Positions 7,055 through 14,335 of a DNA stretch of 24,121 bases are shown here, piece after piece. Source of the stretch: Trueperaceae bacterium (GTDB lineage Bacteria; Deinococcota; Deinococci; Deinococcales; Trueperaceae); the NCBI GenBank assembly GCA_024636105.1, contig JAGXHO010000009.1:1-24121 (forward strand), given 5' to 3'. Within the stretch, counting starts at the first letter, position 1, and each line of letters begins with the position of its first letter. Made by a program: the position numbers and the translations under genes. The notes beneath the pieces were generated by a model. The model did not search any database. It worked only from the letters and a program-made list of their open reading frames with translations, and was not told the origin of the DNA.

Positions 7055-7156
7055 ATGAACACGAAGCGCATTCGCGCGTTCGTGCTCGCCACAGCCGCTA
7101 CCGCCCTCATGGGCTCAGGAGCCTTCGCCCAGGTCGACCGCGTCGACCGCTCTTGA
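7055..7156 (+). CDS. 33-residue signal-peptide-only mini gene
   Basis: The frame encodes MNTKRIRAFVLATAATALMG then SGAFAQVDRVDRS and a TGA. It has a basic n-region, a hydrophobic core and an AFA|Q cleavage site after residue 25, so it is a full Sec signal peptide followed by only eight residues. An AGAGGTG site (7044-7050) four bases before the ATG makes translation likely. The mature tail is encoded by a GTCGACCGC tandem duplication (VDRVDR). It could be the 5' stub of a secreted-protein gene after deletion, or a genuine tiny secreted peptide. It is divergent from the cyclase and converges on the secreted pair. Confidence 0.5.
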   Translation: MNTKRIRAFVLATAATALMGSGAFAQVDRVDRS

Positions 7157-7205
7157 AGCGGCCGCCGCCTTCTCGTGGGATGCGCTGGCGCGACCCGTCG
7201 TGGGT

Positions 7206-8111
7206 TCAGCGCACCCGCCGCAGCTCGAAGCGCGCGTCGTCGGTAGCGAACGTCAGGACGTCGCCTTGGAGCTGCGCCTCGAACGCGTACGACGTGCCTC
7301 CGGCGAGGAAGTGCCCGGCGACGGTGCCGCCCTGGACGCGGGCGATCACCGGGTAGCGGGCGCCGTCGAACACGAGCTCGCCGGCAAGCCCCTCGGCCGC
7401 GGCCGCGAGCGTGAGTTGGAGGCGCTCGTCCGCGAAGACGCCGACGTGGGGGTCGCCCGCGGGACCGGCCGGCGCGCCGCCGCCTCCGAGCGGGTTCGAC
7501 GGCGGCGCACCTCCCGGGTTGCCAGCGGGAGCGGGCGCGACGGCGCCCGGACCCACCGGAGCACCGATCGACCCGGCCGCCGCGCCGCCGCCAAGGAAGG
7601 CGAAGCTGCCGACCAGCGCCTCGAGCCCGTCCTGGACCACCTGGAGGGTGGCCTGGTCGCCGACCGAGAAGAAGGTGAAGGCGGCGACGTCGCCGACCAC
7701 GAGCACGATCGTGCCCGCCACGTTCTCGCTCGCGTAGTCGATCACGCTCCCCTGAGCGCCGTCGACTGCGATCTCGTAGGACTGGGTGATCTGAGCGCCC
7801 GGCACCTCGGGCAGGAAGCCCGACCAAACGTCTTGCACGAGCTGCTCGCGCGGTCCCGACCAGTACGCACGGTCCGCCGCGCCGATCGGTGCGGCCACGA
7901 CCCCGATCACCCCCTGGCCCGACGGCGGCGCGAACTGGAGCACGAGCGTGCCGTCGGGGGACGCTTCCTCGCTCGGGGACCAGCCGGGCCGGAGACCGAG
8001 CCGGAACCCGAGGGCAGGACTCTCGTAGACGGGTGCCTGCGCGAAGGCGATCGACGCGAGCACGAGGGCGAGGACGGCGATCGGATGGCGGGCGTTCCAC
8101 GGGTTGCGCAT
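7206..8111 (-). CDS. Secreted two-domain protein with Gly/Pro/Asn linker (paralogue of the upstream gene)
   Basis: The 301-residue product has a Sec signal peptide cut after residue 24 (SIAFA|QAP) and an N-terminal domain (about 25-173) that matches the upstream gene's N-domain in layout: an ALGFRL/AFGVRF start, a central W-x-x-F helix and a V-x-D-G-L-E end. A linker rich in Gly, Pro, Ala and Asn-Pro (174-220) follows, then a beta-rich C-domain of about 80 residues (221-301) ending ATDDARFELRRVR. That C-domain resembles small beta-barrel repeats found at the ends of other secreted proteins, but I cannot name it. AAGGAG six bases upstream fixes the ATG at 8111. It lies 26 bases after the paralogue's stop, in the same operon. 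Function unknown; the location should be the periplasm or cell surface. Confidence 0.8.
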   Translation of the reverse strand: MRNPWNARHPIAVLALVLASIAFAQAPVYESPALGFRLGLRPGWSPSEEASPDGTLVLQFAPPSGQGVIGVVAAPIGAADRAYWSGPREQLVQDVWSGFLPEVPGAQITQSYEIAVDGAQGSVIDYASENVAGTIVLVVGDVAAFTFFSVGDQATLQVVQDGLEALVGSFAFLGGGAAAGSIGAPVGPGAVAPAPAGNPGGAPPSNPLGGGGAPAGPAGDPHVGVFADERLQLTLAAAAEGLAGELVFDGARYPVIARVQGGTVAGHFLAGGTSYAFEAQLQGDVLTFATDDARFELRRVR

Positions 8112-8137
8112 GGGGTTCTCCTTCGCGACGAGAGCGC

Positions 8138-9352
8138 TCACGGCCGTTGGTAGCGGAAGTCTTGGTACTCGAAGGCACCGGCGCCGACGGCCACGAGGCC
8201 GACGCCGCCGGCGAACGGCTGACCGCCGTTCAGCGTCGCCGCCGGCGCGCCGTTCACGACGACCTCGACCGAGGTGCCGACGGCGCGCAACTCGAGCCGG
8301 TTGCGCCCGTCGGGACGAAGGGTGTCGAGGTCCTCGTCCACCAGCAGTTCGAGGCCGTCGGCGCTCCGCTGGAGCACCACGTAGCCGGTGGTCGTGAGCG
8401 CGAACGCCAGGTAGGTGCCGTCGTTCGGATCGAAGTCGAACAGCAGCCCGGCCGCGGTGAGGCCGCCGCTGCCCGGCGCCAGCCCAATCGTCACGCCGAT
8501 GGTGCCCTGGGCGAGCGGGCCGGCCTCGCCGGGCACGTCCATCAGGTAGTAGTAGCGCACGGCGTCGGGCGACGCGTCGTTGGTGAGGCGGTACGCCGTC
8601 CCGGTCAAGGCTCCGGTCCAGGTCCCGTCGGACCCGACGTCGAGGACGCCACCGAACGTGCTGCGCGGGTCGGTGCCGGTGAACGGCTCGAGGTAACCCG
8701 CTTGGCTCACTGGCGCCATCGCCTCGGGGTTGGTCGGCGCCGGCGCCAGGGGGTTCCCGGCAGCCGCGGACCGTGTCGGGGGCGCCAACGGGTTGCCCGC
8801 GCCGCCCGCCGCGGCCTCGCCCGCGGATCTCGTGGCGAAGCTCACGAGGATCGTCTCGAGCCCCGCCCGGACCTCGTCGGCGCGCCCGTCGACTCCGATG
8901 GAGACGATGGTGATGCCGAGGCCATCGCTGATGGCGCCGATCAGCGAGCCGCTGATGCCGTCCCCGACGTAGTCGAGCACGCCGGCCGTGACCCCCGCCA
9001 CGGTCCGCGCGCCCTCGCGTTCGACGCGGACGCCCTGCATCCCGGACGAGAAGCCCTCCCAGGCGTCCCAGACCGCTTCCGGGCCCACCCCGGCGAACTG
9101 CTCGCGATCGGCCGCGGAGAGCCGACCGAGCACGACGACGACCGCACCGGCATCGTCAGGCGCTTCGAAGGTCATCGTCTCTTCGCCGCCCTCGCCGATG
9201 GCCGCCTCGCCGACCCACGCCGCCGGGACGTCGAAGCGCACGCCGAACGCTGGTCGCTCGATGGTGGTGATCGGTTGTTGGGCAAGCGCGAAGGTCGTAC
9301 AGACGGCGGTCAAGAGCAGGCAGATGGATACGAGCGAGCGGGCAATGGACAC
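8138..9352 (-). CDS. Secreted two-domain protein with NPLAP linker and laminin-G-like C-terminal domain
   Basis: The 404-residue product starts at a GTG with GAGGAGG eight bases upstream and has a signal peptide cut after residue 24 (FALA|QQ). Residues 25-175 form the same N-domain as in the following gene. A linker (176-216) has the repeated motif GNPLAPP / GNPLAPAP / TNPEAMAP. The C-terminal domain (217-404) is beta-rich: YLEPFTGTDPRSTFGG opens it and it ends in AFEYQDFRYQRP, with a pattern (DFDPNDGTYLAFAL, LELRAVGTSVEVVVNG) typical of concanavalin/laminin-G-like folds that bind sugars or surfaces. Function is unknown; surface or carbohydrate contact is inferred. It is first in a two-gene operon. 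Confidence 0.8.
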   Translation of the reverse strand: MSIARSLVSICLLLTAVCTTFALAQQPITTIERPAFGVRFDVPAAWVGEAAIGEGGEETMTFEAPDDAGAVVVVLGRLSAADREQFAGVGPEAVWDAWEGFSSGMQGVRVEREGARTVAGVTAGVLDYVGDGISGSLIGAISDGLGITIVSIGVDGRADEVRAGLETILVSFATRSAGEAAAGGAGNPLAPPTRSAAAGNPLAPAPTNPEAMAPVSQAGYLEPFTGTDPRSTFGGVLDVGSDGTWTGALTGTAYRLTNDASPDAVRYYYLMDVPGEAGPLAQGTIGVTIGLAPGSGGLTAAGLLFDFDPNDGTYLAFALTTTGYVVLQRSADGLELLVDEDLDTLRPDGRNRLELRAVGTSVEVVVNGAPAATLNGGQPFAGGVGLVAVGAGAFEYQDFRYQRP

Positions 9353-9618
9353 GGTGGCGTCCTCCTCGCTCAGGAGCCTAGGAAGCGGAGGCTTAAGCAC
9401 CGGTTAACGAGCCGGCGTCGGAAGGCCGACTCGCTGTACATCGAAGCCATACCTTCGCGACACCTGAACCGGAAGAGGCCCTCGGAGCACTTCGGGCTCC
9501 AAGGGTGTTCACTTGCCTTGACGAATCCCCCGATAGAAGACGCCGCCGCGCCCTATACGGCCGCTGTCGCAATGACCACTACAGACCGCCCTCCTACGTC
9601 ACAGCCTGCGAGGGCTGT

Positions 9619-9930
9619 TCACGGCAAGCGAAGACGTGTCCGCCGAACCGAGAGAACTTCGGGTGCTTGTTTAGCCGGCCTTGATCTTGCGGTATTGCCG
9701 CGAGCGAGGGCCGATGCCAGTACCCCCGCGGTGATCGCAATCGGACAGTTCTTCGAGGCAATCAAAGCGACCACCCCGAGCTGCCGGACCTCAACGGCAA
9801 TCTCCACGTGCGCGGAGGCTGCGCCGCGGAGCAGCTCGCCAATGGGATCGAGGGCATGCTGAGCGAAGTACGCGAAGGTCTCGGATGCTCTGTGTACTCG
9901 CTCTGCAAGCCGGAGACCACGGCGCCGTTG
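9619..9930 (-). pseudogene. Possible gene remnant without a start codon
   Basis: On the minus strand a frame stays open from a TGA near 9930 to the stop at 9619. It reads LAERVHRASETFAYFAQHAL, then DPIGELLRGAASAHVEIAVE, then VRQLGVVALIASKNCPIAIT and AGVLASALARG before turning Arg/Pro-rich. The middle part has the composition and heptad-like helix pattern of a real protein, but there is no ATG or GTG before codon 42 (the GTG at 9807) and no ribosome site. I do not recognise a family. It is either a decayed fragment beside the sugar cluster or a chance open frame. Confidence 0.25.
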
Positions 9931-9954
9931 AAGTCAGCGCTGGGCGCGGAGCCC

Positions 9955-10005
9955 TTGACAGGCCTTCGTATCCGCCGTATCTTCTGTGTGCAGTGTATAC
10001 GAAGG
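9955..10005 (+). promoter_or_regulatory. Promoter and inverted repeat for the GntR-led sugar cluster
   Basis: A perfect -35 TTGACA (9955-9960), a 17-base spacer and TATCTT (9978-9983) form a strong promoter about 170 bases upstream of the GntR ATG. The spacer begins a perfect 9-bp inverted repeat, CCTTCGTAT (9963-9971) with ATACGAAGG (9997-10005), so the arms flank the -10 box and the likely transcription start. The right arm includes GTATAC, the kind of short palindrome seen in FCD-type GntR operators. Autoregulation by the adjacent GntR protein is the simplest reading. Confidence 0.6.
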
Positions 10006-10163
10006 TTCTGGCCGTTCTTTCCACGGTCGCTTTGCCGCGGCCTCGGGAGAACGAGGGACGGTGTGGCTGTCCGCATTTGGTGCCGGTCGTACGCCTCGCG
10101 CAGTTGGCATCGAGTTGGGCCGGACTCCGGTATCCAAGCCGCGTCCGGTAGGGAGAGTTCAAT

Positions 10164-10847
10164 ATGGCGCAGCTGAATACGAGGGGAGTGCAGTCGCTCG
10201 AAGAGTACGCCTACACGGAGCTTCGCGACATGATCACGCATGGCACGTTGAAGGCGGGAGAGCAGCTCGTCCAAGAGGACCTTGCAACCAAACTCGGCGT
10301 GAGCCGGACGCCGCTTCGTCGCGCGCTGGCGAATCTCGAGCGGGACAACTTCGTGCGCCTGAGCCCACGGGGTGAAGCCTACGTGTTGGCGTTCGGGCCG
10401 GAGGAGATCGCCAGCATGTTCGAGATTCGGGCGGTCCTGGAGGGTCTTACCTGCCGCCTTGCGGCACCAAATATCGGGACCAAACACACGATCTATCTGC
10501 GTTCCCTGCTCGAGGCGGCAGCTGAGGAAGTGGAGCGCACTGGCGACTGGTCGGCGTACCGGCAAGCCGACATCGAGTTCCACACCTATCTGACGGAACG
10601 CGCAGAGAATCCCATGCTGGTCAAGCTTCTCGACTCCTTTCAGGTCATGGGGTTATCCCTCGCTCAAGGCCTGCTACGCCCTCCTCAGGAGACGTTGCAG
10701 GAGCACTTGGCGATCATCGACGCCCTCGAGGCGCACGATCCAGACCGAGCAGAGAAGGCCATGCTTTCGCACATCCGCAAGACGATTTCGCAGATGACTC
10801 GTCGCACGACGGATCGAGCCACCGCGGAGGAGGAGGTGCCCATGTAG
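10164..10847 (+). CDS. GntR-family (FCD) transcriptional regulator
   Basis: The 227-residue product has an N-terminal winged helix-turn-helix (residues 10-75; LATKLGVSRTPLRRALANLE is the recognition region). A C-terminal all-helical FCD effector domain follows (about 82-212). The FCD metal/ligand set is visible: Asp136 and His140 in ADIEFH, His181 in QEHLAI and His203 in LSHIRK. FCD regulators usually sense sugar acids or other organic acids and repress nearby operons. A GGGAGAG site precedes the ATG. It opens the plus-strand sugar transport and hydrolysis cluster, with the binding-protein gene 100 bases downstream, so it most likely controls that cluster and itself through the dyad at 9963-10005. 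Confidence 0.93.
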   Translation: MAQLNTRGVQSLEEYAYTELRDMITHGTLKAGEQLVQEDLATKLGVSRTPLRRALANLERDNFVRLSPRGEAYVLAFGPEEIASMFEIRAVLEGLTCRLAAPNIGTKHTIYLRSLLEAAAEEVERTGDWSAYRQADIEFHTYLTERAENPMLVKLLDSFQVMGLSLAQGLLRPPQETLQEHLAIIDALEAHDPDRAEKAMLSHIRKTISQMTRRTTDRATAEEEVPM

Positions 10848-10947
10848 CGGGCCAAAGACGATTTGATCCGCGGGTTTGGAGCTCGATGCACCCCAAATCA
10901 CTTGATTGCTCTCGAAACACAGCACCAAAGCCTAGGAGGACACCATC

Positions 10948-12306
10948 ATGAACCAACAGGACTCCGAACGAGGCCCGACCGAAGAGCTGCCTCGGCAGAG
11001 CTCGAGGAGGTCGATCGGACTCACGCTCGCCAGCGCGATCCTCATCGGCATCGCTTCTCTAGGGTCGATGGCGGCGGCGCAGAACCAGCAGATCGAGTTC
11101 TGGTCCCAAGCCTACGGCGACCAGGTCGCGTATCGGATGCTCCTGGAGGAGCTCGCGAGCGACTTCAGGCAGGAGACCGGAATCGCCGTCCAGATCGAGC
11201 TCGTCAACTGGTCCAACGCGTTCCCGACCTGGCTAGCGGTAGCGCAAGGGGGTCCGGCTCCCGACGTCGCCGACATGTACTGGCTGCACTCGTTCTCGGC
11301 GATCGGCGGAGACGAATACGGCCCGATGCCCATCAACGAATACAAGGACGAGTACTGGCCCGACCTCGAAGAGCGCTTCTACCCGGGTTCTTTGCAGGAT
11401 GTGATCTGGCAAGGGGACTTCTACGGGATCCCGTGGCGTGGCGACATCCGCCCGATGATCTACCGGACCGATCTCTTCGCGGAAGCGGGGCTAGCCGGTC
11501 CTCCCGAAACCTGGGACGAGATCACGGAGCACGCGATCCGGCTTACCGAGCGAGATGCGAACGGAAACGTGACGCAGTGGGGCTTCACCTTCGGTGGCGG
11601 CAACACCGTGACGCAGTTGTTCCCGTACTACTGGCAGGCCGGTGGCGAGTTCCTGTCGGAGGACGGTCGGACGGCCACCATCGACAACGAAGCGATGCGC
11701 ACGACCCTCGAGTGGATGCGAGCGCTGGTCTGGGAACACGAAGTCGTCACGCCCGAGTTCATGGACCAGAGCTACGTGCCGCAAACCAACTTCATCGCCG
11801 GAAGCCTGGCCATGGTCGGCAACGCCTCCGACGAATGGGGTGCCGTGCTCGAACGGGAGTACCCCGAGCTCGACGGCAAGTGGGCGATGGCCCAGAATGC
11901 AGCGGGCCCCGAGGATCGCGACACCTTCAGTGGTGCGGGCTACTGGGGCGTACTCCGTGGCTCCGACAACGTCGAGGAAAGCGTGAGGTGGATCGCGTAC
12001 CTGAGCCGGGATGAGAACATGCAGCGCCTGGCAGAGGCCCTCGGTCGCGTCAGCCCGAACCGTGTGGTGATGACGTCCGACTACTGGTCCGGAGCACCAT
12101 GGCGGGAAGTCGTGGCGGATTCTCTGGAGTTCGGCCACACCTCTCAGGAGCCCGCGCCTTCCTGGAGCACCCTTGCGACGCCCCAGCCAGGAGCCGTGCT
12201 CTACGACATGTTCTACGACGCGATCGTTGGCCGGCAGGACATCGATGAAGTGCTCGCGCGTGCGGAGCAGCGCATGCAGGCGGAACTGGATCGAACCGCG
12301 CCCTAG
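10948..12306 (+). CDS. CUT1-type sugar ABC transporter substrate-binding protein
   Basis: This 452-residue protein has an unusually long N-terminal region (about 20 residues) before the hydrophobic core, ending SMAAA|QNQQ at residue 44. It then has the family-1 solute-binding fold: IEFWSQAYGDQ, FRQETGIAVQIELVNW, and aromatic-rich binding segments such as YWLHSFSAIGGDEYG, FPYYWQAGGEF and SGAGYWGVL that would stack on sugar rings. AGGAGG precedes the ATG. It should capture an oligosaccharide outside the membrane and deliver it to the two permeases downstream. The strong intergenic hairpin after it fits higher expression of the binding protein than of the permeases. The specific sugar cannot be read from the sequence. 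Confidence 0.93.
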   Translation: MNQQDSERGPTEELPRQSSRRSIGLTLASAILIGIASLGSMAAAQNQQIEFWSQAYGDQVAYRMLLEELASDFRQETGIAVQIELVNWSNAFPTWLAVAQGGPAPDVADMYWLHSFSAIGGDEYGPMPINEYKDEYWPDLEERFYPGSLQDVIWQGDFYGIPWRGDIRPMIYRTDLFAEAGLAGPPETWDEITEHAIRLTERDANGNVTQWGFTFGGGNTVTQLFPYYWQAGGEFLSEDGRTATIDNEAMRTTLEWMRALVWEHEVVTPEFMDQSYVPQTNFIAGSLAMVGNASDEWGAVLEREYPELDGKWAMAQNAAGPEDRDTFSGAGYWGVLRGSDNVEESVRWIAYLSRDENMQRLAEALGRVSPNRVVMTSDYWSGAPWREVVADSLEFGHTSQEPAPSWSTLATPQPGAVLYDMFYDAIVGRQDIDEVLARAEQRMQAELDRTAP

Positions 12307-12316
12307 GTGCTTCGAG

Positions 12317-12350
12317 TGGGGCTACGGGCCGCTTGGGTCCCGTAGCCCCA
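12317..12350 (+). terminator. Stable 12-bp hairpin between binding protein and permease genes
   Basis: The arms TGGGGCTACGGG (12317-12328) and CCCGTAGCCCCA (12339-12350) are perfectly complementary around a 10-base loop. It starts 11 bases after the binding-protein stop, and there is no T-tract. In other sugar transporter operons such a structure protects the upstream message or partly stops transcription, giving more binding protein than permease. That role is inferred from position. Confidence 0.7.
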
Positions 12351-12423
12351 CACCTTCAGGCGTGCGTCCAACATCCCCGCGCCGGTCTTGTCGCTCGCTC
12401 GCGGCGCTGCCCCAGGAGTTCCC

Positions 12424-13326
12424 ATGTCCCGTACGCGAAGACGAGATCTCTTCTGCTATCTGATGGCCGCCCCCGCGCTGATCTTCACGGTCGTGCTCGG
12501 CATCTATCCCATGCTCGCGTCCCTTCGGATGAGCTTCCTCGAGTACGATCTTCTCACCCTACGCACGTCAGGTACGCCCTTCGTCGGCTTCCAGAACTAC
12601 CGGACGCTGCTCGGAGATCCCCTCTTCATCCAGACGCTCACCAATACGGTCCTGTTCACGTTGCTTGCCGTCACCGCCGTCGTGTGCCTCAGCCTGTTCC
12701 TGGCGCAAGTGATCAACGTCGACTTCATCGGTCGGGGCCTCGTGCGGACCCTGGTGTTCGTTCCCTGGTTCGTGCCCCCTGCCGTGGCCGCCGCGATCTG
12801 GATGTGGCTCTTTCAGACGGAACGAAGTCCCATCACGCACCTTCTCCAGAACACGGGGCTGCTCACGACGAACATCAGGTACCTGACGGACACCTCTACG
12901 TTCGGGCCGATCAGCATACCGATGCTCTCGGTGACAGCGGTACGCGTCTGGAACGGCATACCGTTCGTCGTCATCTTCATGTTGGCCGGCCTCCAATCGA
13001 TTCCACGCTCCATCTACGAAGCAGCGGAGATCGACGGCGCCGGCATCGCGCAGAAGTTCCTCTTCATCACCATGCCCATGCTGAAGCCGGTGCTGAGCAT
13101 CCTCACCACGCTCCTCGTGATCGGCGGCCTCGGCCACTTCGAGATCAACTACGTCATGACGGGCGGAGGCCCTCGGAACCTGACGAACATCCTGGCCGTC
13201 TTCTCGTACCAGCAGGCCTTCACGTACTTCCGGTTCGACCTCGCTGCGGCGGCGAGCGGGATCATCCTCGTCCTCACCACGATCGTCAGCATGGTCTACG
13301 TTCGCAGCGAGCTGAAGGAGGCGTAG
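12424..13326 (+). CDS. Sugar ABC transporter permease (MalF/UgpA-like)
   Basis: The 300-residue protein has six predicted membrane helices, beginning at about residue 12 (YLMAAPALIFTVVLGIYPML). The cytoplasmic EAA loop that docks the ATPase is present as YEAAEIDGAGIAQKFLFITM and ends at the conserved MP. AGGAG six bases upstream supports the ATG at 12424. A frame 12 codons longer exists, but its start would lie within the leader and has no ribosome site. It should form a heterodimer with the next permease. No ATPase gene lies in the cluster, so a shared MsmX/MalK-type ATPase encoded elsewhere is expected. Confidence 0.93.
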   Translation: MSRTRRRDLFCYLMAAPALIFTVVLGIYPMLASLRMSFLEYDLLTLRTSGTPFVGFQNYRTLLGDPLFIQTLTNTVLFTLLAVTAVVCLSLFLAQVINVDFIGRGLVRTLVFVPWFVPPAVAAAIWMWLFQTERSPITHLLQNTGLLTTNIRYLTDTSTFGPISIPMLSVTAVRVWNGIPFVVIFMLAGLQSIPRSIYEAAEIDGAGIAQKFLFITMPMLKPVLSILTTLLVIGGLGHFEINYVMTGGGPRNLTNILAVFSYQQAFTYFRFDLAAAASGIILVLTTIVSMVYVRSELKEA

Positions 13327-14226
13327 GTGACCCGGAGCGTAGAGAACTACGCCCGACGGCCGGCAGGCGGTAAGCGCAGACGCGTTCGGTGGAAGCAGTG
13401 GATCACCGTGCTGCTCATGGCCGCCGGCACCGCACTCGCCCTCGTGTTCATCGTCCTCCCGGTCTACTGGATGGTGAAGAGCTCGTTCCAGACCAGCGCA
13501 GAGATCTTCGCGGTCCCACCCATCTGGGTGCCCGAGTCGCTCACGCTCGATGCGTACGAACGCGCCAACTACCTGATTCCGGTATGGCGATACCTGTACA
13601 ACTCCTCCGTCGTTTCGGTGGTGACCGCCGTCGTGGCAACGGTGTTCGCCTGCATGGCTGCGTACGTGCTGGCGCGCTACCGGTTCCCAGGCGCCATGGT
13701 CGTCCTCGTCCTCATCTTGCTGACCCAGCTCATCCCAGGCATCACGCGCGTCTTTCCGATCTACTTCCTGATCCAAGATCTTGGCTTGCTCAACACCTAC
13801 GTCGGCGCGATCATCGCGTACGTCAGTTTCTCGATCCCCTACGCCGTGCTCCTCCTGCGAGGCTACTTCAAGACGAGCAGCCCACCGGAGCTCGAAGAGG
13901 CGGCGCTGATCGACGGATGTTCCTTCTTCTCCGCCTTCTGGCGGATCATCCTGCCGATCTCCCTGCCGGGCATCGCGGCCGTGGCGACCTTCACCTTCAT
14001 GAACGCTTGGAACGACTTCCTATGGGCCAGTCTGCTGCTCGGCCAGGGCGACATGAAGACCATCCAGGTAGGGATCGGTGGCTTCGCAGGGGAAGGGGGT
14101 GCGCTGCGGTACGTCAACGCCTTCATGGCCGCCTGCGTCATCGCCACCGTTCCCGCGCTCGTCGTGTTCGTGTTCCTTCAGCGCTGGCTCGTGGGAGGTC
14201 TCACTGCAGGTTCCGTGAAGACCTAG
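13327..14226 (+). CDS. Sugar ABC transporter permease (MalG/UgpE-like)
   Basis: The 299-residue protein has a basic N-terminus (KRRRVRWKQW) followed by six membrane helices, starting at about residue 26. Its EAA loop is ELEEAALIDGCSFFSAFWRI and leads into LPISLPG, the normal position for the second CUT1 permease. The GTG start follows the TAG of the first permease with no gap, and AAGGAGG (13315-13321) lies five bases before it, so the two are translationally linked. It pairs with the preceding protein to form the membrane channel. Confidence 0.93.
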   Translation: MTRSVENYARRPAGGKRRRVRWKQWITVLLMAAGTALALVFIVLPVYWMVKSSFQTSAEIFAVPPIWVPESLTLDAYERANYLIPVWRYLYNSSVVSVVTAVVATVFACMAAYVLARYRFPGAMVVLVLILLTQLIPGITRVFPIYFLIQDLGLLNTYVGAIIAYVSFSIPYAVLLLRGYFKTSSPPELEEAALIDGCSFFSAFWRIILPISLPGIAAVATFTFMNAWNDFLWASLLLGQGDMKTIQVGIGGFAGEGGALRYVNAFMAACVIATVPALVVFVFLQRWLVGGLTAGSVKT

Positions 14227-14283
14227 CCCGCCGAGTTCCGCCCAAGTGGTTGTGGGGATGTACGTCGTTCGCCAACCGCAACC

Positions 14284-14297
14284 GGCGCGTACGCGCC
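14284..14297. repeat. Short perfect palindrome in the permease-isomerase gap
   Basis: GGCGCGTACGCGCC is a perfect 14-bp palindrome in the 109-base gap before the first isomerase gene. It may be a small hairpin or protein site, with no further support. Confidence 0.3.
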
Positions 14298-14335
14298 CCC
14301 CGACGCTCGCATCAGCATGAACCCGGAGGAAACCC

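Larger units (their letters stand above)
9353..10163. other. Long non-coding stretch with one possible gene remnant and the GntR promoter
   Basis: About 810 bases separate the divergent secreted-protein operon and the GntR gene. They hold the GntR promoter and dyad (9955-10005) and a possible minus-strand remnant (9619-9930). From 9353 to 9618 I see no gene, tRNA or mobile-element end. The composition looks less GC-rich by eye than the flanking genes, consistent with a junction of an acquired segment. Confidence 0.5.

Noticed and set aside
9299..9352. Lipoprotein signal in the 404-residue secreted protein (Cys11 or Cys18)
   Set aside because: The residues before the cysteines do not form a lipobox, and an A-x-A|Q signal peptidase I site follows.
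7889..9862. 657-codon open frame on the plus strand
   Set aside because: Antisense to the two secreted paralogues, with Arg/Gly-rich composition. Only the last part crosses non-coding DNA.
9762..10583. 273-codon minus-strand frame across the GntR promoter and gene
   Set aside because: It covers the GntR gene in antisense and the strong promoter. No recognisable domain.
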